Of a stretch of DNA of 64,000 bases, positions 43,394-56,499 are shown piece by piece. Position 1 is the stretch's first letter. Each line of letters begins with the position of its first letter. Origin of the DNA: Dendrobium chrysotoxum (Eukaryota; Streptophyta; Magnoliopsida; Asparagales; Orchidaceae); the NCBI GenBank assembly GCA_019925795.1, contig CM034313.1:28263710-28327709 (forward strand), read 5' to 3'. The translations under genes and the position numbers were made by a program. The notes beneath the pieces were generated by a model. That model was not told where the DNA came from. It was given only the letters and a program-made list of their open reading frames with translations, and did not search any database.

Positions 43394-44640
43394 CTACCCT
43401 GGTCAGCCTAGCCATTGGGTTGACCTGAGTCCATTCATTGAGCTAGCCTAAATGCAACCCAAATTACTAAAACAAAACTAGTTTACTTGCTTGACTTGCC
43501 CAAATCTTGCTAGAACTTGAATTGAGTTCAAGAATATTCCAAGCGGCCTACCACCTCAACTGACATCTTGGACTTTGTATGAACTCTGTCAAGGTTTCCA
43601 TCATGAAAATTTGACTTCCCATCCATTCATCCTCTAGTTGTGACTTCTTGAGAAGAAGCATTCTAAGGGTTTAATCGATCATGCCTAAAGCAAGGTTAAA
43701 GAAATTTAACCTTTATATCAGGTAAATCTCCATTCCTAAACTCAGTCTGATTTTGATTCAGATAAGTATGAAACCAACATTCAATCCACATCGATAAGAC
43801 TGTTGGATTGAATGTTCCTATTCTACTGATGCTCTATGTGAAATTTTATTCAAATATATCTTGCGAAGTGATGAACCGAAAATTATAATTTTCAAATTCA
43901 GGCGTAGACGATATCAATTGGCACATGAATTTTTTAAGATTTAAAGATTTGAAAGGAAGTGAAGCTAATTCATTATGTGCTCATTTTCTGCCTCTTTTAT
44001 TAGTGTTTAGTGCACTTTGCACTTCTTTTGATTTTTTATACACTTTGTGCATCTTTTAAATTTTGGCGATCAGCGTGCATCTTTTATTTTTTGGGTTCAT
44101 TTTGTGCATCTTTTTTACTTTTGCAATTTTGCTTTCTTCCTAAGACTTTAAGACTCTCAATTATGAGATTATCTTTCAAATATAAGAGAAGAAAAGTTCA
44201 ATATCTTATATAAGGAAGAGTAAACTACAAACCAAAACTTTATCCATCTGATATTGACAAACATTTTGATTAAAAATTTTTGAAATAGATTCATTAAATT
44301 GCAAAAATATTCAAATGAGATAGAGAGCTATAGGAAGATGAAACTGATCTCTATTTCTTGGTCCAATTTTAATTTTAAATAGATTTTGATTCTAAATGAA
44401 ATTATACCCCTAAGGGAGTTAGACGAAGAGAGATAATCTTCAATTTTTCTTCCCTTAACTATTTTAGAGGAGTTAATCACTGCTTATAAAAATAGGTAAG
44501 ATTTTCATTTAAAGAAGAGTTCAACTACTAAAGTAAGTAGTGGTCAGATTCTTAAATTTTTAAAAGAAATAAATAAGTATATACATAAAGAAAAATAACA
44601 AAAAATAAAAAACAATCGCTGAAAGGATAATAACATAAAA
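43394..44640. other. Non-coding DNA between CACTA and Copia remnant E
   Basis: The first about 250 bp continue the style of R1 (GGGTTGACC, CTTGACTTGCCC). At 43990-44120 a short phrase like TTTGTGCATCTTTT is repeated four times. No gene or LTR is seen. Confidence 0.45.
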
Positions 44641-44668
44641 TAGAAAATAACAATTAGATTTTAGATTT

Positions 44669-44968
44669 TCAAGCATGAATATCTATGACACATAATCTAG
44701 TTCTTAAGTTACTGAAGGTTTCAAAAGCTAGTGATTTTGTAAATATATCTACAAGCTGATTTTCAGTGGCTACATGATGTAGCTCTATGTCTCCCTTGGT
44801 GATATAGTCCCTAAAATAGTGTCTTATGTCTATGTGTTCGGTTCTGGAGTGTTGGATTGGATTCTTTGAAATACATATGACATTAGTGTTATCACATAAG
44901 ATTGAAATGGTGCCTACAGGTAGTCCTAAATCTACGATTTGTTGCTTTAACCAAAGGACCTGTGCCAC
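44669..44968 (-). pseudogene. RNase H remnant of E
   Basis: The 99-codon open piece runs from the AQVLWLKQQ block to the LVDIFTKSL end, with CDNT kept and DIRHYF in place of the A form DIRHHF. It is colinear with A 7616-7930. Upstream RNase H and RT exist only in broken frames. Confidence 0.88.
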
Positions 44969-46499
44969 ATAACTTCATAAGGCTATGTATTCAGCTTTTA
45001 TAGTGGATAGGGCTACTGAGTTCTATTTTCTACTGGACTAGGAAACTAAAGATTATCCTATGAATTGCCAGGTTCTAGAAGTGCTTTTCCTATTAACCAT
45101 ACACCCAACAAAGTCTGAATCAAAATATCCTATGATTTTACCTAGGATACCAGATTCCCAAGTTTTGAGTTCCTAAGAGATATTTAAGGATTCTCTTAAC
45201 AACAATTAAGTGGGATTCTTTTGGATCAACCTAAAATCTTACACAGAGATAAACACTTAATTTAATATCAGGTATGCTAGAAGTTAAGTAAAGAACTGAT
45301 CCAATTATTCTTATGTATTTCTTTTGATCAACTAATTTTCCACTTGAGTCCTTATCCAAGTGATCTGTAGAACTCATGGGACTGATAATTGCCTAAGCTT
45401 TATCCATTTCACATTTCTTAAGGATTTCATTAATGTAATTTGATTTATTAAGGAAAATTCCATCATCTTTTTATCTTATACTAAATCGAAGAAAGTAGTT
45501 CAATTCTCCCATCATACTTATCTCAAACTCCTTACTCATTGTCTTAGAAAATTTATTACACAGCTTTTTATTAGAAGATCTAAACAAAATATCATTAACA
45601 TAGATCTAAACAATGAGTAGTTCTTCTCCAACCTTTTTAAGAAATAGGATAGTGTCTACGTTTCCCATGACAAAGGTTCTATCCAATAAGAATATGCTTA
45701 GCCTTTCATACCATGCTCTAGGTGCTTGTTTCAGTCAATATAATGCCTTTTTTTAATTTAAACATAAGATTAGAAAATAGTGAATTTTCAAAGCCTTGGG
45801 GTTATTCAACATATGCATATTCTTTTATTACCCCATTCAGAAAGGTACTTTTAACATCCATTTGAAATAATTTAAATCCCTTAAAGCAAGCAAAAAGCTA
45901 GTAGCACTCTTATCGCTTCTAATCTAGCTATTGGGGTAAAGGTCTCTTCAAAGTCAGTCCCTTCTATATAGTTTTACCCCCTAACAACTAGTTTTACTTT
46001 CTTTCTAACCACTACACCAGAATCATTCATTTTATTTTTGAAAACCATTTTGTTCTAATAACACTATGCTCCTTACGTCTTTCAACTAAATTCTAATATC
46101 ATGTCTAGCAAATAAATTCAGTTCTTCTTGCTTGGCTAGGAACTAGAATTCATAAGATAGTGCTTGATTTATATTTATGGGTTTAATCACTGAGATAAAG
46201 GTAGAGTGGTTTACTTTTTTTTTAATTTCATGCCTAGTTCTAACTCCTTCAGATTGGTCTCCTAAGATTAGTTCTTTAGGATGACTTGAGGAGTATCTCT
46301 ATTCTTTAGGCAGTAAATTTTTTGGTTTTACCCTTTTTTCTAGATATACATATTTTACTCCATGGGTGAACTCAACCCCTTCTTCTTCTCCTACCTTAGA
46401 CCCTCCAGAATTATCAGATCCATCAAAAACTATATGAGTGGTCTCCTCAACCACTAGTTCCTTTTATAAAAACTCTAAAGGATTTTCTAACATTTAGGT

Positions 46500-47670
46500 A
46501 TCCTAGGAATACTTCTTCATCAGATTTGAGGTCAAATTTTCCTAACAGAGATTTCCTATTGTTTAGAATGAACACTTTACATCTAAAGACATGAAGGTGA
46601 GAGAGGTTGGGTGTTCTACCCTTAAGAATTTCATAGGGTATCTTGTTTAACTTGGATCTAACATTAACCCTATTCAGAATATAATATGCTGTATTTATCG
46701 CCTCTCTCTAAAACTATTTAGGAACTAAGTATATAACATATATGGCTCTAATAGCTTCTACCAAGGTCCTATTCTTTCTTTCAATTATCCCGTTCTGCAA
46801 AGGGGTTCTAGGAGATGAAAAGTTGTGATCTATCCCTTGCTGCTTACCGTAAGATTCAAAATTTTCATTCTCAAACTCTCTATCATGATCACTATAAATA
46901 ATCAAAATTTTTTCACAACCTAGCTTTCTATGAATCTAAGTGGGGAATGTCCTAAATTTCTCAAATGATTCACTTTTATGAGATAAGAATTTAACCCAAC
47001 TAAACCTTAAGTAATCATCAATAATCACATACCTAAAGACTTTCCCTCCTAGGCCTATAGTGCTAACGGGTCCAAAGAGATCCATGTCAAGGACTTTTAA
47101 AGGTTTGCTAGTGTTAATGTCCTTAATTGAGTAGAATGAGGATTTTACTTTCTTTCCTAACTGACAAGCATCACATAGGTGGTCCTTAGTAAATTCTAAT
47201 TTGGGTACACCTCTCACTAAGTCTTTCTAGTTGATTTTTCTATGATTTTTCATATTTGCATGACATAATCTCCTATGACATAACCAAGATTCATCAGTAA
47301 TAATTTTTAAGCAAAGAGAAGTGGTAGAATCAAAGCAATTTAGATTAAGCATATAAATATTGTTAATTTCTTTTCCCTACAAAATAGTATTTCTATTTAA
47401 GCTTATTATACAACTTGTAGATAAAAATTTTATGTTGAAGCCTTAATTACAGAGTTAGCTAATGTTGAGTAAATTATGTTTTAAGTCATCTACCAATAAA
47501 TCATTTTCAATTATAAATTTTTTTGAGTTTCCAATTATACCTGACCTAACCACCATCCTTGTGGTGTTATCTGCAAGTGTTACCTTGCCCCCTGCCATGC
47601 CCTCCCACGTGATGAATTTCTTTATATTTCTAATTATGTGCCTTGAACATCTGCTATCTATGTACCACAT
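46500..47670 (-). pseudogene. Protease and integrase remnants of E
   Basis: Protease (47455-47670) has DSRCSRH where the active form is DSGCSRH, so the catalytic glycine is substituted, and I-I-R follows. The integrase zinc region (CDACQLGK, 47150-47190) and DLFGP are in the open piece 46936-47217. The piece 46714-46905 has YSDHDREFENE and TPLQNGIIERKNRT. Stops and frameshifts separate all of them. Confidence 0.87.
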
Positions 47671-47979
47671 ACTCTCGTAAGGCCTTTTGTGAGAGCATCC
47701 CTATAAAATCATCAAGGTTTAGATTTAGAAACCCAAACAAGTTTGGGTTCCTTATAGATTAAAAGATGATATGCCTGCATGCTACACTGTGGTTTATGCA
47801 ATTTTGGCCTCCACACAAAATGTGTTCTACGGTGGATAGTGCAGGTGTGGGAGATATGTCTAAACATACCATATGAAAAATATCTAACTCCTGGAAATGG
47901 ATTTATAAGTCTATTTAGGTTATAATGCCTCTTCCTAGGTTTACATGATGCATGCTATGGTGATATTTTATTTTCTTTA

Positions 47980-49130
47980 GGAGCAGTTAGTTTTTCTTGT
48001 AGAATTTATTTGCACTTTCAAGAATTACATTTTTAACTTTTAGTTCATGCTCCCTATTATCAGCTTCATTTAAGCATGCCTTTAATTTCTTAAATGAATT
48101 TCCTAGATCAATATGATTTGCCTTCAAGGAATCATGTTCATTAGTTAAATCAAGATGCTTCTTATTTAATGAATCAAATTCATTAAGTAAGATCATATAA
48201 TTATTATCAAATGTAGAGTGATCTTTCCTCAGACATTCATGCTCTTTTTATAAGTTTAAAAAGTTAGAATTAATGCTTGGGTACATTTTCTTGAGCATCC
48301 GATATAGATTATGAATTCTTTCAGAAACTTCAAATAGTTCATCATAGGAAAGATCACATACCTCCTCTTGATTGGAATAATCATGATGATTACCTATCAT
48401 TATGCACTGGTTGGTTACCTCCTCTATATCTTCTTTCCTAGATGAGTCTAAAGCGGAGTCTACCCAAAAAGCCTTTTGAGTCCATTACTTACTCTTTTTG
48501 AATGTGGCTTTTTCTTCACCTTTTTTCTTGATTGAGTGAGCTTTAAGATTTGGGCAATCAATCTTCATGTTCCCTACCTTCCTACATTCAAAACATATGA
48601 CTTCAGAAGAAGTTTTGGAATTTTTATTAGCTTTACCTTTATTCCATTGTTGATGATGCTTTTGCTTTTTCTTCAAAAAGCTTTTGAATTATCTTGCCAT
48701 CCACACTATTTCATCATCATCTTCAGGCACGAAATTGTCACTATCAGAATCATCAGCCTTTAAGACTTTAGTTTTCTCCTTTCTTTTTTTATTTGCATCA
48801 ATCTATCTTTGACTCACTCCTTGCTCGTAACCAATAAGTGATCTAAGTAAGTTATCAATTGAATAAACATTCAAATCCTTGGATTCAGTAATAGTAGTTA
48901 TGTTTGCATCATAGGAACTAGGTAGACAATGCAAAATCTTATTTACTTTTTTAAAATTTGTTATTTCTCTACCTAATATATGTAGGGAAGTGATAATTTG
49001 GGTGAACCTAGTATATATTTTAGAAATAGACTCACTAGGTTTCATGTGAAATAGTTTATAATAATGGAGCAGAATGTTCAACCTAGATTATTTTACTTCA
49101 TTTATTCTTTTATAGGTTATGTAGAGCTAA
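47980..49130 (-). pseudogene. Gag remnant of E with zinc knuckle and coiled coil
   Basis: The piece 48803-49081 matches the middle of A gag to the V-S-Q-R end. 48485-48676 has a knuckle whose spacing is disturbed, CFECRKVGNMKIDC: the histidine of the CX2CX4HX4C motif is replaced by N. 47987-48196 is coiled coil. The N-terminal 130 codons are missing at the 49130 junction. Confidence 0.82.
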
Positions 49131-50483
49131 TCCCAAAATTTTTTTGGCCTCATTTTTTTTTGTTTGAGGACATCAGGGCTTGTCTAAACTCCTTCTTGGT
49201 GATCTTAGGGTTGATAATTGTCCACTTTTTAATCATAGAGACCCCAATCAAATTTCAATCTAGCCTTCAATCCAATTCCCACCCTAGACTTATATCCTCC
49301 TTGTGATCATAGTCCAATCTAATTTTTAAACAAAGCTTGGTCTTATCGAATTAACCCCAGTCATTTATCTAATTATGATTGATTTGGACATTCCAAAACT
49401 TAACTAATCAAACCTAAAATCTAGCTCAAACTTATACTTTCTATTTAAAACCTAAGGTTAAAAGCCTAAGTCTTGAAACCCTTTCTAGGTAAATTTTCTA
49501 TCACCTGGAAAGCTAGTGAAACCATCTTTGTTTCATGATCTATCAGTTGCATATTGATCAGGCATGTCCCTAGAGTTAACTCACCAAATTAGAACTCAAT
49601 ATGGGGCTCCTAACCCTAGAAACTGAATCTTTTTTCACATGCTATAAAACCTTAAAATATTTATAGCTTTTGCCACCAGACCTGCCACCTTATCAAATTT
49701 GACTTTGGAACTCTCTCCAAGGCCTCTAACCACATCCATAACCTTTGTCTTGACTTGTTGATCAATAGCCTACACTTTGTTGGACCCAGTTTGACCTAGG
49801 GTTGACTAGAGGTTAAAATGACCTAGGGTTGACTAGAGGTTAAAATGGACCTAACCCTTGACCCTAGGTCAACTTGGTTGACCAAGTCAACTATATTTGA
49901 CCAAACCTTCCATACACTTCTACCCTTTTAAACCATTTGACCAAGACTTCTCCAAACCCAATCAAACCCATGGGATGACCCATTATGTCTTTAAGAGACC
50001 CCTCTTGAAGACCTAAACCTTGGGCCCACTTGGATTAACCATTTGGCTTGACCCAAGTATCTAAAGAGAGGGTCCCCTTGAGCCAAATTCCAACCCTAGC
50101 CCAATTGGATCAAACCAATGGTGGGATTGGATTTCCCTTAACCCGATACACCTTTCCTAGTTGACCCAGCCCTTAGGTCAACTTGGTTAGGAATTAGGCT
50201 AACCCAAAGTGGTTAAAACCATTATAGGTTGAGCCATTTCCTAACCTAGGCCTCACTCAATCAAATTAAAACTTGCATTAGGTGCCCCTTGACCCAATGC
50301 ATCTTTAATTTTAACCCCTTGACCTGGCTTGACCAAGGTTTAGCCCAAATGGACCCAAACCACCCCAAAACTTGGTCAACCCAAGCCATATTAGGGCATT
50401 TAGCCACCCTATGACCAATTCAATCCATGGTTGAGTTTACCATGACCCAACCTACCCCGCTTTTCAAGCCCCGGCCCTGGCTC
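49131..50483 (+). repeat. Dispersed repeat R1, copy 2, left part
   Basis: This non-coding DNA aligns with 41260-42290 in short blocks. A 27-bp unit (ACCTAGGGTTGACTAGAGGT...) is duplicated at 49791-49845, and TTGACC-type words are dense from 49770 to 50420. Element F interrupts the repeat at 50484; it seems to resume at 59835. No gene is seen. Confidence 0.5.
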
Positions 50484-52220
50484 TGAAAGTATGAGATGCG
50501 CCAAGAGGGGGGGGGCGGGGGTGAATTGGTATTTAAAAAATAAATCTTAAACACGAGTTCTAATTTTTTAAAGGATTTTTAGATTTTTAAAATAAAAACT
50601 TAACTAGTCAAATGTGGAAGCTAATGATTCATTCACAATTATAAAAGTCATGTTACAATGTTAAATCTCATAATGAAAAGCTAAAATCAGATGTTTCACC
50701 AAGTAGTTAACACAGAAAATAAATGCAAAAAAAAAAAAAAAAAATGAGGAAAACGGAAAAAAGCACACCAAAATTTTTTATAGTGGTTCGGTCACTTAAC
50801 CTACATCCACTCCCCGGAGTCCACCACTCTGAGAGTTGCACTATTAAGAGTTGACTCTCCTTTTGCTCCAATAGCAAGGTAAAGAAGCCTTTACAAAACT
50901 CACTTTCACCTTCCCCGGTGTGGTGGAGTGCCAGACGCTATGTCACCCTCCTGGTGATGGCAACAGACCTTCTCCTTTTTCTCCCTCCTAGAGAAGGTAA
51001 AGAACCTCGAGTATGTTGACCTAGAAGCCTCTCTCCCTAGAAAGCTTCCATTAGACTCACCAAGGCCATAGGAGGAGCAAGCGTGCAGCTAGCTCAGAGC
51101 AAGCGTGCAGCTAGCTCGGAGCAACCATGTGATCCCGTCACACTTCTTCTCCCTCATGCCCAAGCTCACCTTCTCCTTCCTCTCACAAAACCTAGATCTC
51201 TTCAAAATCTCCCTCTCAGGAGTTCCTTCAATTATCACGTTCCTCTTCTTCACATATAAAAATTAAGCCATCTCTAAAAAATAATGAAAAACTTATTTTT
51301 ATATTAGGCTTCATAAATCCCTAATGATTCAATTTAGCTGGCACTGTTCGTACAGTACGATCAAATATCATATAGTACGATCAGTTTAAAATCAGTTCTA
51401 TCCAGTACCAAGGGAGATGAAAAGTTCATAAATTTTAAGCACATCGTATAGTACGATCAAGAAATCATACTGGATGATTATTTTATTTTCCACTATTCAT
51501 ACGGGATGACCAAAAACCATCTCTGTATATCATCGCATGCTTTACACTTCATACAGTACGAATAGTTCAATTCAGTTCATTATCTTGTACGATACAAATA
51601 TTGGACTAGATGAATAGTTCAAAAAATTATGGTTTCATCTAATACGATCTATGGAACAACCAAAAATCATCTCTGTAGTTCATATAGTATGATTCATATC
51701 ATACAGTATGAATGATAATAATTAAGAAACCATGATTTAATTACCTGATCACAGGGGATAATTTTGGCAAGATTTTAAATGATCGTACAATACGATTGGT
51801 TCAAAAATCAAATTCAAAATCTTACCTAAATTATGCTGGCAGCTAAGGTTTTGAGATGGAAACAAATCATGCAGTATAATCATAATCATACAGTATGATT
51901 AGTTCACAAACTAATCATTTAGAATTAGCCGTTGAGCTTGAGTTTTAATGACATATTGTATAGTACGATTAAAAATCATACAGTATGATTTTCTTTTAAA
52001 AAAAAAATTATCTTTAAAAAAGAAACTCTCCCTCTGTGTGTGTGCATGGTCACCCCATTTTGAAACACTCTTTGTGGCAGACTAAAAAAAAAAGAAAAAT
52101 AAGGATATTACAAAATATAAATTCTTTTACATCCTATGTTTTTCAAGGAAGAATATAATAATTCAGTCAATATTATTTGTAATCATCAAAATCAAATAAT
52201 AGGGATCCTGGATTGCAATA
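50484..52220 (-). repeat. 3' LTR of element F
   Basis: A 1737-bp direct repeat of 58011-59829. The core block ACCACTATAAA with GTGGATGTAGG-type sequence is near 50775-50815 (minus sense). Decayed palindromes are at 51345-51995. An A run at 50727-50744 and a G run at 50508-50520 are local features. Confidence 0.9.
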
Positions 52221-52221
52221 A

Positions 52222-52235
52222 TCTCCCCCTTTTTT
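52222..52235 (-). other. Polypurine tract of element F
   Basis: The minus strand reads AAAAAAGGGGGAGA next to the 3' LTR. A second tract (TCAAAAGGGGGAGA) lies at 52469-52482, as in A. Confidence 0.75.
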
Positions 52236-52567
52236 ATAATGTCAAATAATGTTATTTGATAGGCAAGATAAATGTTATTGCTTCTTTAGCTCCCCCCTCT
52301 CTAGATGATGGATTTTAAAGAAAATTTCTTTTTAATTTTAAATTTTTTTGTTTTTTTTATTTTTTAAAAACATATCCAAAATATAATGAGATTAAAAATA
52401 ATACAACATATAAAAAAATATATGCAGGTTAAAAATAATATAGCATACACACAACAAGAACATAGAACTTCTCCCCCTTTTGACATCACCAAAAAGAGGG
52501 GTACACATAAATGGATAAGTAAAGCAGTACAAGAGAAAGAAATACACAATAAAATAAGCAAAAGAAA

Positions 52568-53664
52568 CTAGTAGTTGGGATCTTGATCATGTGGTGGTGG
52601 GGGTGGTGGCTAATAGTACTAATGGATGGACATAAATTGATGACCGATCGAGGTGAATCATTCGCTAAACTATCACATATCATCTTTGTGTTATCATTGT
52701 TATTACTCAATGTGGTAGTCCAGTAGAGTTTCAAGTTGATCAAGCCTCTAAATAATATTATCTTGAGTATAGGCAAGGTAGGCAGGTACAGGTGGTGGTG
52801 GAGGTCCTTCTACAGGAGCAGCTTCCCCTTCTTCATCAAAATTTAGATCAGCGTGCTCTTGTTCCCGATGAAAAAGAATACGGAATGAGGCATTTGTGTA
52901 AAAGATAGCAAGATTATCAGGTGGAATAGGATATCTGAGTTGATATTTGGCATCGAGGATGTATCCTATGATATGTCCTAAGGAAATATTTTGTTTATAT
53001 TGGGCACTAGGATATCGAATAACAGATAGGTTATAAATGTAGTCTAAGATCATTTGAGCTTCATCAAATTTTGTGGCTGACAATATTAAGTAAGTGAATA
53101 CAAATAGAGGCAGGGTAAGGTGTATGCGATCTCCAGCTTTTGGTATAATGGTTGTTCGGAGAACGTGTTGGATAATACAGGCATTCTGAGTTAGAGTTTG
53201 GACAAGTGGTAGGTGTTAGTTTGTGGGCACATTCCTAAGAAACATATTAACAGAGGTCCAATCAAAGTCATTTATGAGAAGAGACTTGGGACGAGGTCCT
53301 TCAGTAGAGAGTCCAATGTGTTTAGCTAGATTGGCCTTAGTGATTGCGACATTTCATTTGCATATAAATGAGGTCAAGGTTGTGCATTCAAAATCTATCC
53401 GAAGGTTTGCTAAAAATTTATATAGGAGTTCATAGTGAAAAGGAAAGGCTAGGGTAAGAAAAAACTAGAGAGTGGGGGAGGCAAAAAGGTTCATAACCTC
53501 GAAATTTAAGGTGGCTTGGTTCAGCATATGAAATTGAGTGATCTTGGCCTCTTTGAACTTATTGTAGGCCTTTTCATCAATGGAAGAGAGAAAATGATCA
53601 TCAAATCATTAGGAGGAGGAGGAGCTCCCCTCAAACAGTTTACCATATTGCTTCCATCGATCAT
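52568..53664 (-). pseudogene. Extra ORF of element F
   Basis: Aligned with A and B, the frame begins at ATG 53662-53664 and ends at TAG 52568-52570. Only 52748-53083 (111 codons) is open; the rest is broken by several stops. Conserved blocks seen are SATKFDEAQMILDYI, NISLGHIIGYILDAKYQL and an acidic then PPPPP tail. The upstream part shows the SLPLMKRP / FDDRF-like N-terminal region out of frame. The neighbours are the same as in A: TATA box and palindromes upstream, double polypurine tract downstream. Confidence 0.68.
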
Positions 53665-54190
53665 TAGACAGAAATATTGAAGCGATAACATATTTAGAGA
53701 GGTTGAGAGTGAGTTGAGCCAATGAAGCCTTCCAATTTATAGATTTTTTGGATGATCATACAGTACAATAGGGATTCATACAGTATGATCAAGTAAATTA
53801 ATTCATTTGGACAACTTATTAGAAAAAGTAGTCAATTCATATAGTACGATCGGTATCATACTAGACGATCTAAAGAGATTTTATTCGTCACGAGGAGTCA
53901 TCGGTATGACCTTTGACAAAAGGTATCATACAATACGAACAGGGGTTCGTTTGGTACGAAGAGAAATTATGATCATACCGATTGAGTTTAAATTCATCCC
54001 AATCCAATTTGAGACATGGATCATATATTATGATTGTGTATCATACAGTACGAGTGGTGGTTCGTACATTGTGATTTATATATCAGCAAGCAAATCTGGA
54101 CCGCTGATGGAATTAAGGGTTATGATTTATGCATTTGTAAAGATCATACAGTACGATTGTGTATCGTACAACATGATATAAATAAAAATT
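53665..54190 (-). promoter_or_regulatory. Promoter-like palindromic segment before the extra ORF of F
   Basis: TATAAA (minus sense) is at 53736-53741, 72 bp from the ATG. Several partly decayed palindromes follow at 53755-54175 (for example ATCATACAGTA, GATCGGTATCATACTAGACGATC). It is colinear with A 6918-7470. Confidence 0.55.
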
Positions 54191-54229
54191 AAGGTTTTGT
54201 TGTCACTAAGATGTGGGTCAGATGATCAG

Positions 54230-55678
54230 GAAACCCTTTTTTTAAATTTTCTAATAAAATAACAAGACTCAAAAATGAGAATAAATACATGAGTTTAAAA
54301 AAGAAATATTTTTTTTTGTTTTCAAATATGGGGGGTTGCTCAACATAAACATCTTTTTTAATTACCCCATTTAGGAAAGTACTCTTAACATCCATTTGAT
54401 AGAATTTAAAACCCTTGAAGCAAGCAAATGCTAATAGAACCGTTATGGCTTCTAGTCTAGCTACTAGGCAAAGGTTTCCTCAAAATCTATTCCCTCAATT
54501 TTATTATACCCCTTAGCAACTAATCTGGCCTTATATCTTACTGCTATTCCATATTCATTCATCTTTTTTTTAGAGACCCACTTTGTTCCAACCACACTTT
54601 GTTCCTTAGGTCTCTTGACTAATTCCCACACATTATTCCTAATAGATTGGTTTAGCTCTTCTTGCATTACTAGGATCCAAAACTCATCTCCTAAGGCTTG
54701 ATCTATATTGGTGGGTTCAATCAAGGAGATAAATGTAGAATAACTAACTTCCTTTCTAAGTCCATGCCTAGTTTTTACACCTTCAGATGGGTCTCCTAGG
54801 ATCAACTCTTTAGGATGACTAGAAGAATATCTCCAATCTCTAGGCAAAATCTCCTGAGATTCTACTCTATCTTCTATGGTAATGGTTTCTACGACCTGAA
54901 AGACCTCAACTTCTTCTTCTTTAGGATTAGGTTTAGAGGTCTTATCTAATTCATCAAATACCACATGGGTAGACTCTTCTACTACTAGGGTCCTCTTATT
55001 AAAGATTCTATAGGCTTTACCTACAGATGAATAGCATAAGAAGACACCTTCATCAGATTTAGGATCAAATTTTCCTAGGGGTGGCTTACCATTAATTAAG
55101 ATAAAACATTTACTTTCGAAAATGTGTAAGTGAGAAAGATTAGCTGTCCTACCCTTAAGGAGTTTATAGGGTGTCTTATTAAGTTTGGGTCTAACATTTA
55201 CCTTATTTAAAACATAACAAGCAGTATTCACTACTTCTGCCCAAAAATATCTAGGGAGAGTGTATTCAACTAATATTGCCCTAGCAGCTTCAACCAAGGT
55301 TCTATTCTTTCTCTCAGTTATTCCATTTTGCTGAGGGGTCCTAGGGGCAGAGAAGTTATATTCTATTCCTATCTCTTGACAGAACAATTCAAACCTATCA
55401 TTCTTAAATTCTCCACTGTGATCACTCTGGATTGTAGAGATTTCACTTCCTAATTTTCTTTGACTACAATTAGAAAAGGTTCTAAATTCTTCAAATAACT
55501 CACTCTTACATGCTAGTAATCTTACCCAAGTAAACTTAGAGTAGTCATCCACTATTACAAATCCGTAAGTTTTCCCTCCTAGGCTAGCTATACTAACAGG
55601 TCCAAATAGGTCCATGTGAAGAATTTCTAGTGGCCTAGTGGTGTTGATATCCTTGATTAAATGAAATGATGATTTCAC
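54230..55678 (-). pseudogene. Integrase and truncated RT of element F
   Basis: The 404-codon open piece (54464-55678) runs through integrase and into RT. It has DLFGPVSIASLGGK, DHSGEFKNDRF (the second acidic block, with SDHSG instead of SDHGG), PQQNGITERKNRTLVEAARA with its glutamate, and GYSSVGKAYRIFN changed to CYSSV. RT begins with W-E-L-V-K-R-P and ends at FEETFA. A further piece (54189-54395) shows DVKSTFLNGVIKKDVYVEQPP, the RT region just before the missing YVDD. No YVDD or RNase H is present. Confidence 0.88.
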
Positions 55679-55813
55679 TTATTTTCCTAGTTAGCAGGCA
55701 TCACATAGGTGGTCCTTAGTGAAGTCTAACTTAGGTATGCCACTAACTTGGTCTTTCTAAGTGATATTCCTAAGTGTTTTCATGCTAGCATGGCAAAGTC
55801 TCCTATGCCATCG

Positions 55814-56200
55814 CTAAGAGTCATCAGCTATTGTTTTTAAACATAAAGGGTTTGAATTTTCAATGCAATTGAAGTCTAACATATAGACATTGTTTATCCA
55901 TTTTCCTTCTAACATAAGTTTATCATTTAAGCTAATCATGTATTTGTTAGAATGAAACTTTATGTTAAAATCCTTATCACATAGTTGACTAATACTTAAC
56001 AGATTGTGCTTTAAACCATCAACTAATAGAACATTTTTAATTACAAAATTTTTAGAGTTTCTAATGATACCTGAGCCCAGCACTTTCCTAGTGGTGTTGT
56101 CTCCTAAATTCACCTTACCTCCTGACCTGGCCTCTAGTGTCATGAACTGCCTCATGTCTCCAATTATATGTCTCGAGTAGCGACTGTTCAGGTACCACAT
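55814..56200 (-). pseudogene. Protease and pre-integrase region of element F
   Basis: The 128-codon open piece begins with the protease motif LNSRYSRHII, where the catalytic D-S-G-C of A is changed to N-S-R-Y, so the active site is lost. LISQLCDKDF and the LLVDGLKHNLLSI block are conserved with A 9722-10627. Confidence 0.85.
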
Positions 56201-56499
56201 GCTCTCACTAGGTCTTTTATAAGAGTACCCCTACAATGTCAACAAAGATTAGTTTTAGGATCCCAAGTGAGTTTAGGTTCCTCCGTATGCTTTAATGAAT
56301 GGGATGTATGTATGTTATGCTATGATGGATGCAATTTAGGGCTCCACACTAGATGTGTCCTATGGTGGATTGTGCAAGTGTGGGCTGTGACTTAGCATGC
56401 CATAAGAGTAACACCTAATACTGGGAAATGGGTTCACTAACCTATGTGAGTGATGGTGCCTCTTCCTAGGTTTGTGTGATGTATGTAATGTTGAGGGGT

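Larger units (their letters stand above)
44669..49130 (-). mobile_element. Copia remnant E, internal region without LTRs
   Basis: A minus-strand relative of A covers gag (47980-49130), protease (47455-47670), integrase (46500-47217), RT (45000-46450) and RNase H (44669-44968) in the normal order. The RNase H ends at the same conserved stop as A. No palindrome clusters, LTR, primer site, polypurine tract or extra ORF flank it, and gag is cut at about 49130 before its N terminus. It is a truncated old insertion or the product of deletions. Confidence 0.88.
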
